Source: Gymnopilus junonius (lineage: Eukaryota > Basidiomycota > Agaricomycetes > Agaricales > Galerinaceae). From it: a stretch of 64,000 nt of DNA. This document shows positions 22,285-32,627 of this stretch, piece by piece; the first letter of the stretch is position 1; the number at the start of each line of letters is the position of its first letter. The notes under the pieces are model-generated. The model saw nothing but the letters and a program-made list of their open reading frames with translations. It searched no databases and was not told the DNA's origin. Where the stretch lies: NCBI GenBank assembly GCA_015501075.1, contig JADNYJ010000056.1, forward strand, positions 62,001 through 126,000, read 5' to 3'. The position numbers were made by a program, and so were the translations under genes.

Positions 22285-24270
22285 TCAAATAAGTAGGCAA
22301 GCACCAGCGGCGATAGCGACGAGTGTGGACCCAACTACGCCCAAAGCACTAGACATCCCTGCAGAGCTGGCGTATACATGAGCCTTGGCAAGCACCCCCG
22401 ACGCCGTCACGGTGATGGTTTGTCCTCCAGCGCCAGTTGAAGTGGACAGGGAGGTAGATGGTGAAGTCGACGACCCTGTAGAAGAGGTTGCAGAAGAAGC
22501 GGAAGAAGCAGACGAAGAAGCAGACGAAGAGGTGGAAGAGGAGGAACTGGAAGAGGAGGCGCTGGAGGAGGATGGTACGCTGGAGGAAGAGACAGCGCTG
22601 GAAGACGACGCGGAAGACATAGTAGTGGCCTGCGACGCTGAAGTTGGACCACCAATGATTCCAAGGGGGCCAGTCTCAGTCGCGGTCGCCGAAGACGCGG
22701 ACGCAATAGCAGATGAATAACTACATGATGAGAGTTCAGTGACGAAAATATTAAGGAAAGGAAGCGAACGACTTACGCCTCGGTTGCAGCGGAGGGGTTG
22801 GAGTCTGTGTCGATCAATACCGCATCAATGATGTGACCCACGCCATTATCGAGGAGGACATCTGGGCGAACGATTCGGGCAGATACGCCATTTGATCCAG
22901 AAACATAGAGGCCAGTATCATTGCGCGTAAATTGAAGAGGTTCGCCTGCTGCGCTGGTGGCATTCGAGCCGTTGCTAAGGAGTGGAGAGTAGAGACTCGA
23001 TCCATTCACGATCTAAAATGAGGCTGATAAACACATTGAAGGCCGCCGAGAGAAAAGTTCACAACTCACATGATTCTGAATTAAATCCTTTACAGCGGTC
23101 TGGTTGTTCATCAAACCCTGGAGGGTAAGATTTACGTTTGATGTGAAGGCTTCGTTGTTAGGGATGAAAATCGTCATTCCTTGGGCGGATGCGAGGTCGG
23201 CGAGAGCAGTGACATTCGTTCCGTTAGGAGAGGTGACAGGGATAAGAGATAAGAGATTGTCGGTGTTGGAAGCTCCAACAGCGACGAGCGCGGTGGAGAG
23301 CGAATCTGGAGGGCTCAAATATCCGTCGATAGTATTGATGAGGAGATTTTGCCACAATGTGCCGTTGACGACTGTGACGTTTTGACTAACATTACCACGA
23401 CTTCAATGTCAGCGTAAGAATTGATTTTCAAAAAAGAGAAAAGCCAAACGAAGAGGGATGATGGGAAGGGATGAACCATTGAGAATTCGACTTACATTTG
23501 GTTCAAGACGGTAACATTGCCGTTTTCCCAAGGCCGTGTCCAAGCCAACACTTGACTCTTGTTACCGGGCAGCGAGACAAACTCTGACGCGTTTAGCAAG
23601 TTCGTCCGACGGTGACATTGGGCCAAATACCAGCGAAGGGTTGTGGATTCGCCGACTGGTTAGATTGGAGAGAGGGTTTTTATGGTTGCGGTAGATGCTT
23701 CGAATTAAAGATGAGGTGGTCGCAGTAATGGTGGACGAGGCTGATCCGGACTCAGACGTGGAGGGAACGACACTGCTTGATGGAGAGGAAGAGCTGATTG
23801 ACGAGGAGGCAGCAGATGAAGTAGCGGACGAGGTCGAAATCGAGGAAGAACTAGTCCCGCTGCCCGATCCACCACCCGCGGAGGTATTGGTCCAAGATGC
23901 GTTCACGAAATCCCCGACACAAAGTGATAAGAAAGGTACTCTGCCAGGAGGCTAGAATTCCCGAGACCTGTGAGGGATACTCTGACTGTAGGAGAAATAT
24001 TTCAACAGTTGAAAGTGAGGAAGGAATACTACTTACTGGCATCGTTTGTGGGGCGAAAAGTGTATAATTACTACCGCTGGAAACGGCAGCTAACAGTGTT
24101 TGTCCCTGTTCGGTCCCATTGATGGTGGTGACGACATTGCTAGACCACTGAGACCAGCATCTTGGAGAGCGGTGACAAGATCTTGGATGTAGGTCGCATT
24201 TGGGCTCTGGACTTAACAAGGATCGGAAGCAACGGAAGCAGAAGGAGTATGGACGCATGGAAAGGCGCAT
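22285..24270 (-). CDS. FAS1 (fasciclin) GPI-anchored protein, frameshifted as read
   Basis: A predicted secreted adhesion-type protein with two FAS1 domains, about 590 residues. The signal peptide (ILLLLPLLPILVKSRA) follows ATG 24270 or 24258. Domain 1 contains YIQDLVTALQDAGLSGLA, INGTEQGQTLL, YTLFAPQ and SSLLAEYLSYHFVSG. A Ser/Thr-rich linker follows, then RTLLNASEFVSLPGNKS. Domain 2 contains TVVNGTLWQNLLINTIDGYL, MTIFIPNNEAF, and further on GVGHIIDAVLIDT. The C-terminus is a poly-Ser stalk and a hydrophobic GPI signal (STLVAIAAGACLLI). Introns are canonical, for example the one joining IQNHIVNGSS. Domain 1 and the linker need about six single-base additions, mostly in short A, G or T runs (near 24198, 24136, 24045, 23914, 23600 and in the signal peptide). 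Domain 2 reads cleanly. It probably acts at the wall or cell surface. Confidence 0.8.
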
Positions 24271-25124
24271 TGCAGAGGCAATGGAATCCGAGTACTTCAA
24301 ATGCTTCCGGGTCGAAAGGTTGAGCGAGTACGAGGAGGGTCTGAATGTAAAGTTGCCCAATTGTCTTAGTATCGATTTTGAACTCTGGAGGCTTATATAG
24401 GGTTCAGTTGGGTGACTTGCTCGTCATGGAGCTGTTTGACTACGACTTGTTTATGCCCAAGAAATATGCCCGTACCATTCTGAGCAAGAATGAGGACAAG
24501 ACCCAAACAAAGTGGAGAGTTGATCGCCTCCATCTTCATGACGTCCTTCGAGTAGTCAGATCCTGCAAAACCCAGAGCATAGGCGAACCAGTTACTCCCA
24601 GATCCAGACCATAATCTCGTGACATTGAATTGAAGCCAGACATGTTCATGGCCGCGAACAAAGAGGCCGAGAGACATTCTTTGCTGTGACTGTCGAGAAA
24701 GGTAGCGTGTGTCAGTTAGTGACCGCAAAGTGCGATACATGATATCAAGTCAGAAACATTTGCTCACCATGATTACTTGAGTTCTTAGTCAACGGTGTCA
24801 CCCTCGCTGTGGGGCAACAGTTTTCTGTGCCTAGCGTAACGACGTCAATTCATCCATATTTGCTGCGAAATGATCAAAGCTTGAAGTCAAAGTCCGGAAA
24901 TGAATAAAATAAAATAAAGTAAAAATAAAGCTGGCTGATTCTTAGCTACCATCGCTGCTTCATTATGGTTGCTGATCGACTTGCCAATTGGACTTCAACA
25001 TACGGACAATCTGTGACTAGTGAGAACGGAACGAGAATTTTCATCATTACGTAATGTTTCTGTACCGCGTCACGACCGGAGGAGACGTTCAAACTCTTTC
25101 CACAACGTTCACCACAGCATCAAC
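24271..25124. other. intergenic spacer (divergent promoters)
   Basis: Lies between the FAS1 gene (minus) and the small membrane protein gene (plus). The 115-codon minus-strand frame at 24393-24740 has no family motif and runs directly upstream of the FAS1 start, so I do not call it a gene. Confidence 0.45.
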
Positions 25125-25402
25125 ATGGCCCGCCGCGGAGCACCTGCTGTACATCCATCGTACCTTCCTCATCCTCATCATGAAGCGAGGGCATTGAATG
25201 ATCCAAATGAGTCCGCTTTTTCGAGGTGCGTTCAAATTTTCTTGCGCCACCAGCAGAGTATGACGGTCACAGGTTTTTGCGAACTGAGGTCTTTGCGCCT
25301 GAAAAACTCCCCGGAAACATCAGCATTGCGTCAGCTCTAGGAGTTTTCTTAGGAGGAATTGTTGTAATCAGGACCTGGGGAGACTTGTTGGTGCCAGCTT
25401 GA
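25125..25402 (+). CDS. small single-helix protein, possibly mitochondrial
   Basis: Two exons. Exon 1 from ATG 25125 encodes MARRGAPAVHPSYLPHPHHE and ends at a donor near 25234. Exon 2 gives YDGHRFLRTEVFAPEKLPGN, then one hydrophobic helix (IASALGVFLGGIVVI) and the tail RTWGDLLVPA, with a stop at 25400-25402. The two exons agree in frame only if one T is added to the T run at 25217-25221, giving NESAFFE before the splice. The layout (basic N-terminus, one helix, short tail, about 75 residues) is typical of small mitochondrial membrane subunits. I do not recognise a named family and the location is inferred. Confidence 0.5.
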
Positions 25403-28400
25403 AGTGTACTAATCCCGGTGGAGACGCGCCAAGGATGAGGTCCGTTTAGTCCGTTTATTATTTTAATTTTTTCTAATGTTTGACCATCGTTCAGGATGCT
25501 ATTGTTCCCTGTTTTCTCCATACCCCATCTCCAAAACATATTGTCATATAATGTCACTTAATGACTTCACCCACATACTTCTAAATTGTCGATACGTCCT
25601 TCATGAAACCAAGACCCACTTTTTCTATTTTATCAACATCCAAATTCTCACTGAAGGTGCTAGAACAAAACCGTGGAATCGACAGTCGTGGACAAAGCTG
25701 CGTTTACGTCTTGGTGCGATAATATTGGCCCAGTAAAACACACAGCATTCGTCAGTCGGGATATCTACCATCGGAAGATGTAGTTGGTGTGAATTTATTG
25801 TATTTTGAGATCCAGGGAGGTCTGAGGCATGCTTGGTTCGGCCAAAATTGGTTATGGTTTTGATTTTTCAGATGGAAGTCTCACTATCCTGCTAGTCTGA
25901 CGACTTCTTTTCACAGTGAGATTTTGTCTTCTGCCGACATACACGTTTCGTATGTTTTAAGCTGGTTCTTAGCTTTTTTGGCATTGTATTCCGAAGTCAA
26001 GCCTCAACTTTGCGATCAATCGCATACTTTTTACGACCACCCCTCAGTCCTGTAGACTATCAAGGTGAGCGCATTAATGTCCTACTTTCTTTCATTTGAA
26101 TATTGTTAAAATGAAACATTTGCAGAGTAATCATACTCGTTGGTTATGCAATGCCCCCCGCCAATCATCTGCAGTACATATTTCGAATGCTATAAGTAGC
26201 CCCAGTTGGCTGTTGCAATCTACCTGCGCCTTTGAAAGCCCCGAAGATTCTCACATGCTAATAATTGGCATGGTTGAGGCTGTTGCACTGCACAAGACGC
26301 CACACCGGACACACGGTTCAAGTTACGAATGTGTACTCGGTTTCGATCTTTCGTGAACTGGCCCTCTACGAGTCCTTGCCTGACGGAAAAAAATAAGTCG
26401 TCCTGTTCCCGTGATGAACCAAGCTGAGAACTTTCTGGTGTCCACATTGCACAATCTTCGTCCACCCTCTTGCCATTTCTTCTCCTCATCTGCCGATCAG
26501 AGACTACAGCACATCTATTTTTTCGACAAGGTCAGGTGTTCGAAATCTGCTCTGATTCGTGTCTTGAGAGAATATCGGGTCCTTGCTAAGAACACATCCC
26601 GAGCCTTGACATACCTCGCTTGGACCCAGTGACGTCGTGTGGGGTTATGTATGGGCCCTAGGCACCCAGAAACTTTAAACAAGGTGCGTCGTACTATTTT
26701 GGATCGATGACCTTCATTCTAATTGGATGCATGTAGCCTCGAAACAAGTGCCGCGACGAAGTGAGGCATTGGGGGACCATACCAAAATAGAGGAACATGC
26801 TAAATATATCTAAGTTCGGACCCAGTCGGGCCATCGCGTGTCACCAAACTTGGGGTCAATAAGTATCAGAACCATCTTTAACGAGCTCTCTGCTTTTGCA
26901 TGCGAAATGCATGAGATCCAAGTGGTCCTTTTCAAGTACATCTGCCGACATGTCTGCTCTCTTTCTTCACTTTCGATCGAAAAATGGCTGATGCGTCCGT
27001 GGAGGGAAAAGATAACTGGAGAAACCAGGAAGTCGTGGACTCAGAGATGAATCTCCGCCATTTCTGCGTTGAGCTGGCTTTCTTGGCCCAGCATTTGGGA
27101 TGTCGGCGATGTCCTTCCCTGGCCCTCGGTGACCTGCCTAGCAGATTAGGGAACAGGCATGTTTCATTGGGTTGCTGTTCCATCATATCAATGTTATTTA
27201 CGAACTTTCTTTCCGACCTTCAGCTACCTTCTCTTTCTCCTTCGAGCTTGGTCAGAAGTCCTGCAGTGAAAACATCTGCTCTTGTGGTTCCTAAACACAT
27301 CATCTGTCAATTGTATCCTTGATCAAGCATGAGATTGGAGAACTTGAGAGGTCAGCAATCCTTGATTTCAGATGGTGGTTTGTCTCACCAAATGCTTCTT
27401 GATCTTGAAGCCTGTGGTCGCTGAACAACGTAACGCGGGGCAACATCGACTAAACACCCTCTGATAGTTGCGATCCGAATTTGGTACTGCTCAACGCCTT
27501 TGATGCTGTGAACTTGCTGTGCTAGACACGGTCGTCTCGGTATATGTTCTGAGAAGACAATCTCTGAATGCTCATCTAGGCAACAACATCTTAAATGCTA
27601 CGCTGTCAAGTGAACGCATATCCTGCCCAAGTAAGAAACATGAAAGACCTGCCTTCGTCGATATTTCCATGTCATTGCTGGGTCGTTTTAGTTGATGCTG
27701 GATTTCTTATAGGCTAAAATAGGGCAACTGCTTGGCTATTAATATTTTAGCAGGTGCATGAAAAAGATGGCCAGATAAGATGTCAGTTTGGCGATCGTTC
27801 TATTTTCGACTGCGATACGCTGGGACTCTTGCACATGCGACTGTGAACGCCCGTCATCGCAAGGAGATCTCCACGTTTTCGGATTCCCCTTCCGGGCTCG
27901 TGGCGGGGGAACTCTGTTTTCTACGGTTTTTAATTATCGGTCATTCCTCGGTACATCAGTGTACAAGAACATTGTCTGTGGATCAACAATCATTGTTAAA
28001 GGCTATATATGAAGTCACAGAAGCCAAGATAAAAATCCTCGGGCCGTTGAAAACCTAACATATTAGCATCCAGTAACTTGAAGCCCTTTTAGACCACCTA
28101 GTGAGGCGCTGGAGTTGCTCTAGCCCATACTGAATATTTTGCTTACTAGAGCTAGCCCTTCATTCTGCCTAAGAAAGACCTAAATCTTATGAGGATCGAT
28201 GAGGCAAGGATACACTTCTCCCAGGTACTTGCTTTCGGTAAGTCTAAGGAAGGTTTACCTTGTTTTTCCATCAAATCAAAACTTGTTCCAAACATCAGTT
28301 TTCTGTTTGTACAACGTCATGATCATTTCATTTTATATACAAGGTATGTATGCAAAATATGGTATCCTATACAGCTAGTACAAAACGTAACAATCTAGAT

Positions 28401-28430
28401 CACGAATATACAGAGATGATCCTCCGATCT
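25403..28430. other. 3-kb stretch without a recognisable gene
   Basis: Only short open frames, none with a domain, a signal peptide or consistent splice structure (checked in particular around 26096-26356, 26984-27322 and 27780-28058). Composition is AT-rich. It may hold old element remnants or non-coding transcripts, but I see no terminal repeats, transposase or reverse-transcriptase motifs. Confidence 0.45.
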
Positions 28431-29585
28431 TTATAGTTTTGGTTTGATTAGATGCTTGACGCTTTCAGGATCAATTACTGCTTGAGGATATGGGAGGAAA
28501 CCCGCCTGTAGATGTGTCCATCCACCGTCAACGGGGAGAACCTGTCCTGTAATATAAGCAGCAGCGTCACTGAACAGAAACACGGTGGCATTCTCGATGT
28601 CACTAATTGCACCCATACGACCGGATGGATAACCTGGCCGACCGGGGACATTATCTTTGGGACTTAAACGATCCATGCCTTCGGTCCCCCCGATCGGTCC
28701 AGGTGCAATGACATTCGATCGCACTCCATTTGGGCCTTCCTCAACCGCCAGGACTGCGGAAAGTGCATCTACTCCGGCTTTGGCAGCGGAAACATGCGCC
28801 TGGAATGGGGTTCCTGCGGAACATGAGAAAGCTACCCTCGTACATTTGACTTCCCGCTTACCGCTGTAGTGGAGAGTAGCGCTAACGTGGATATAAGAAC
28901 CTTTAGAGGCACGAAGATGAGCGATGGTGGCTTTAATCGTGTTATAAGTTCCAATCTATTCACACATTGCGACATATGAGCAAAAAAATACGATACGTAG
29001 AAGTAACATACGGTATCAATTTCCAGGACCGTCTTGAAAGCATTTTCTGACAGGCCGGAGATAGGTGCAAGAAAATTTCCAGCAGCACCTAAATGTTCTC
29101 CAGGATGAGTTAGTTGGTCAAGTGATACAATTAGAATTCCTACCACAGATGACATAGTCAATGCGGCCGAACTTTTCGATGGTTTTTGCAACGGCTTCCC
29201 TTAGTGCACTTGGCTGCCTGACGTCCGCTTGCGCGGGTATACACTCTTGACCAGTAGCTTGCGAGAGTTCTTTCGCGGCTTGGGTCAAACGGTCGAGCCT
29301 TTTTTAGAAAGGTCAAGGCACAACCGGATTATTGCAGGACTTCAGAATACACGTACTTCCGTCCAACAATGGTAGCATTTGCCCCATGACGCATCTGTTT
29401 TGCGCAGTTAGTCACTTACTGATTCTCAAGGTGAAAAAAATAGCTTGACAAACCAGAGCTTCTGTCATTCCACGACATATTCCTGATCCCCCACCCGTGC
29501 AGAAGAGAACCTTCCCTTTGAAGATGTCGGGTTTGAAGACGGAACGAGAATCCACAATTGGGAAGACATAAGGAGATGGAGCCAT
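28431..29585 (-). CDS. short-chain dehydrogenase, 2,4-dienoyl-CoA reductase type (SPS19/DECR2-like)
   Basis: A predicted NADPH-dependent reductase needed for beta-oxidation of unsaturated fatty acids with double bonds at even positions. It starts at ATG 29585-29583 ([17 protein letters not shown]). Motifs: CTGGGSGIC (cofactor-binding TGxxxGxG), then [32 protein letters not shown] (NAG-like), [17 protein letters not shown] and [13 protein letters not shown], ending [17 protein letters not shown]. As in the 2,4-dienoyl-CoA reductase branch, the classical SDR YxxxK tyrosine is replaced (HVSAAKAG). Five canonical introns keep frame throughout with no correction. The length, about 290 residues, is normal. 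The last residues are PKL, a weak version of the SKL-type peroxisomal signal, so peroxisomal location is likely but not certain. Confidence 0.9.
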
Positions 29586-31087
29586 GACAATGTCGGTAGC
29601 AAAGTAATATGTATACCTTAGGACGCGCTGGCGATGATTGTGAGGAAAGTTGTAAGGTAATGGTGGTGGTCAAACAGTAAGTGGAATGAGCGGACTTACG
29701 AGCGGGGTGTTGTTATTACCCCGGTTTATGATTTATCTACTTAAAGCCGGTTAACGGCACGGCTATTGTATTACCGGCTTTAAACCGCCTCCCGTCATTG
29801 ATCAACCCCCATGTATTAACTTCGAGAGCGTCTCTAATTCACGCCATGTAAAACAGTGTTAACTTTACTATGGTCAACACATAGTAAGTACATTAATATA
29901 GGACGTGTTACCGTATCAAATCACTGATGCCTTTATGGTGTAACTCAACTTTGACTCAATTTATGCAGCACTAAGTATTTACTTGAACTCGGGTGTTCAA
30001 CACATCCGTGGACGAGTATTGCGATTACGAGTAGAATCACACTCCGGAGAGCAATTTTGGTAGCACGAAATATTTGAAGGGTCCGCGGTACTACCTGCAA
30101 CGACAAATGGAGGGCGTGAAATGCCACAGAAATCAATCCAAATTTACGTACCGCCTGTGGGGTTTACACATGTCAGTCATTTGATAAAATAGATCTCGTG
30201 TCTTTCTGAAAGGCCATGAGATTCAGTGGTTCGGGTAATGTCAAGCACTTCCCCAATGTTTCCTAAGGCTGTATGAACTTATCTCTAACTGTCTTTGAAG
30301 GACGGTAATCCGATTCAAATGATAATTATCCTCCTGAACCCAAGGCCGTCCACGTTTGTAATATTTTCTGCATTCATGATTTCAGCTACCCCAAGCTTGC
30401 CGTTTGAACTTCAGCTTCAGTCTTCAGAAGCTTTCCGCAGTCTCCCATCTATTTTGGCGTACTTGGCGGGAAAGGTACACTATGACCTATGTGAAGGTCC
30501 ACAAGAGTTAAGAATATGTGAGAATTGCTTTTCGTACTCAGCTATAGTCGTTGCCCCACGCATGTTGGACTATCAGTCCAAAGATTGTAATATAAGTACA
30601 GTGATAGTACAAGTGGCTAGTTAACCTCGGCGAGCCAACATTTGACATCTGATGTTCTACTTAACTGCTCTCTATAAATGGGTGTCGTAATGCTTTGGAA
30701 GAGATGTTTGCTAATAGCAGCTGAGCCGACCCACTCCTAAGCCATTACATAGCACTGATTACAGGTAACCGCCGGTAATCTGATCCAATTAAATTGAATG
30801 TAATAGGCATCATCATCTTCGATCTTTCAATTGATAACGTCCTACGTCTTTCAATTCATTTTCTAAACTCAAGTCCGCGAAGCATCAAAAACCTGAACGA
30901 GCATCAATTGAATTGAAAGTGTCATCATCAGTGAAAGCTAAAATGTATAAAATGAAGCGCTAAAGATGCGGAAGCAAATCGATGTGGACTAATACAGTGG
31001 ATACATTTAGAAAAGCGAATGCGTATCAACATTGACCCAAGAGAGAGAAAGGTGGATCCTTGCCAAGGGCGTTGACCAAAATCCTTT
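29586..31087. other. intergenic spacer
   Basis: About 1.5 kb between the reductase and the HMG-box gene. It holds the inverted repeat at 29741-29783 and otherwise nothing I can identify. A 109-codon frame at 30295-30624 has no motif. Confidence 0.45.
29741..29783. repeat. perfect 11-base inverted repeat
   Basis: TTAAAGCCGGT at 29741-29751 is matched exactly by ACCGGCTTTAA at 29773-29783, with a 21-base loop. Similar CCGGT/ACCGG words occur on both sides. It lies about 160 bases upstream of the reductase ATG. It could be a small element remnant or a binding site for a dimeric regulator such as a Zn2Cys6 factor, which favours inverted CCG/CGG half-sites. Confidence 0.5.
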
Positions 31088-32627
31088 TTAATCCCTGGCC
31101 CAATATCCAATACTGCCGGGGGCAGGCGATGATGATGAAGACGATTGGTGATAGGCTGAGCCTGTTTGCACAGGAGGAAGAGTACGTTGGGAATAGGACA
31201 AGGCATCACGTCCGGGGGGCGGAGTGTATGCATTTTCTGGAGAGATAGAAGTGTCGTAGCCTCTTGAAGCGAAATCCCTCGGCATTGAAGCAGGCTGCAT
31301 ATTGAGAGGCTCGAAAGGCGAAGGCTGGGCAGGAATTGGACGCGACGAAGGGTCGAAATATGAGATTGGAACGGAGAAGCCTGCGGTTGGTTCGGATAGA
31401 AAGGGGTGTTCAAAGTCGGAAAAAAGTTAGGGGAGGAAGGCGAGGCGTTGGAACGGGTGTTGGAATTTTCTGCAGAACTTGACCAAGAACCTGTGGGGGA
31501 GTATGGGGGCTGTTTTTGGCTTGCGATCGAGGCAGTCATACGGTCCTGGCCGCCACCCAGCCAAGGCGGCGTTGGACGGTCGACTCTCCCTTGCCAGCCA
31601 CCTGGATGGCCAGTCACCGGCGATTCGGCAGTACCAAAGATAGAGGGAGACTGGCTATGGGTAGAAGGTTGACCATAGGAGTAATGAAGTCCATGTATTG
31701 AATTACGCGGTGAGGCAGTCGAACCGAGGCTAGACCCAACACGATCAGAGCTTCCAGAGGTTACATAGGGCATTCGTGGGTCATGGTGGCCATTAGAACG
31801 GAACATGTGTTCGGATGAGATCTGGTGCGAAGGTGCACGCGAAAGTCCGCTGCCATATTTTGCTTGGTCAAGTGGAGTCGGTGGAATACTGTAAGGGCGA
31901 GACAGTGAAGCGGTCAGCGGTATTGAGGCCTCTACGAACTCTTCCGCTTCAGTGGGCGACGCTTCGAAGTCGATATTAGCTACTAGTTCATCGCCCTGGT
32001 CCGCTAACAGCGCAGGATCAACTGGTCTCATCGTTCCAGCGTCAGAGCGACGACGTTTTCGAGAATTGTTTGGCCGACGCCGATAGACATAATCTGGGTA
32101 TCGTGTGTTGAAGTTCTCTTTGAGTTGTTTCGCTTGTTCAAGATAGAACTGCTTCTCAGACTGAGAAAGTGTCAGATAAAAATGGGCAGACGATAACATA
32201 GTAATGATCTCACAGCCGGCATTGAAACCCATTCTTTACTCAAAATCTTGCTTATTTCTCCGGTTCTCATGGCTTGGTTCTCTGCTGAGACTTGAGGTCG
32301 TCTGCGCCGGGCAAATATCATGAAAGCATTCATAGGACGCTTTGGTGTGCCATCCGCGTTGAGTGTCTGCGACGTCAAGGCTGCGTTGGAATCATCTTAT
32401 ATTTGAAGTAAACCAAAGAGGCCTGGACCGAATTAATGAGCACACACACCTTCGAGTTCTGCCTCAAATTTATGAGCGTCGGCGTAGAGCGCGTAGCTTC
32501 CGTCCTCCGAACCCGACAGTGATGCGCGTTCGTCATGATGTCTGTCATTCTTGAGACCTCCCAGATTAAAGCTGTTGGAAGACCTTGCGTTTGGTGGAGG
32601 CCCGTAGTCGATGTTGCGGTGGCTCAT
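31088..32627 (-). CDS. HMG-box transcription factor, one frameshift as read
   Basis: Starts at ATG 32627-32625 (MSHRNIDYGPPPNARSSNSF). The HMG box lies at about residues 80-155: TPKRPMNAFMIFARRRRPQV, then NQAMRTGEISKILSKEW, an intron, SEKQFYLEQAKQLKENF and YPDYVYRRRP, followed by a basic cluster (NNSRKRRRS). This is the MATA/SOX-like sequence-specific type found in fungal developmental and mating regulators. The rest is low-complexity Ser/Pro-rich sequence. Near 31373 one base seems lost, after which the plausible frame continues (SYFDPSSRPIPAQPSPFEPL, then DTSISPENAYTPPPG) to a stop at 31088-31090. In the frame as read the C-terminus changes to unlikely sequence and runs on to 30928. Expected to act in the nucleus; its targets are unknown. 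Confidence 0.8.

Noticed and set aside
22385..22720. Long plus-strand ORF rich in Asp/Glu opposite the FAS1 stalk
   Set aside because: It is the complement of the poly-Ser/Ala coding run, so the open frame comes from codon composition, not from selection.
24393..24740. Minus-strand ORF of 115 codons upstream of the FAS1 gene
   Set aside because: No recognisable domain or signal peptide, and it occupies the expected promoter of the FAS1 gene.
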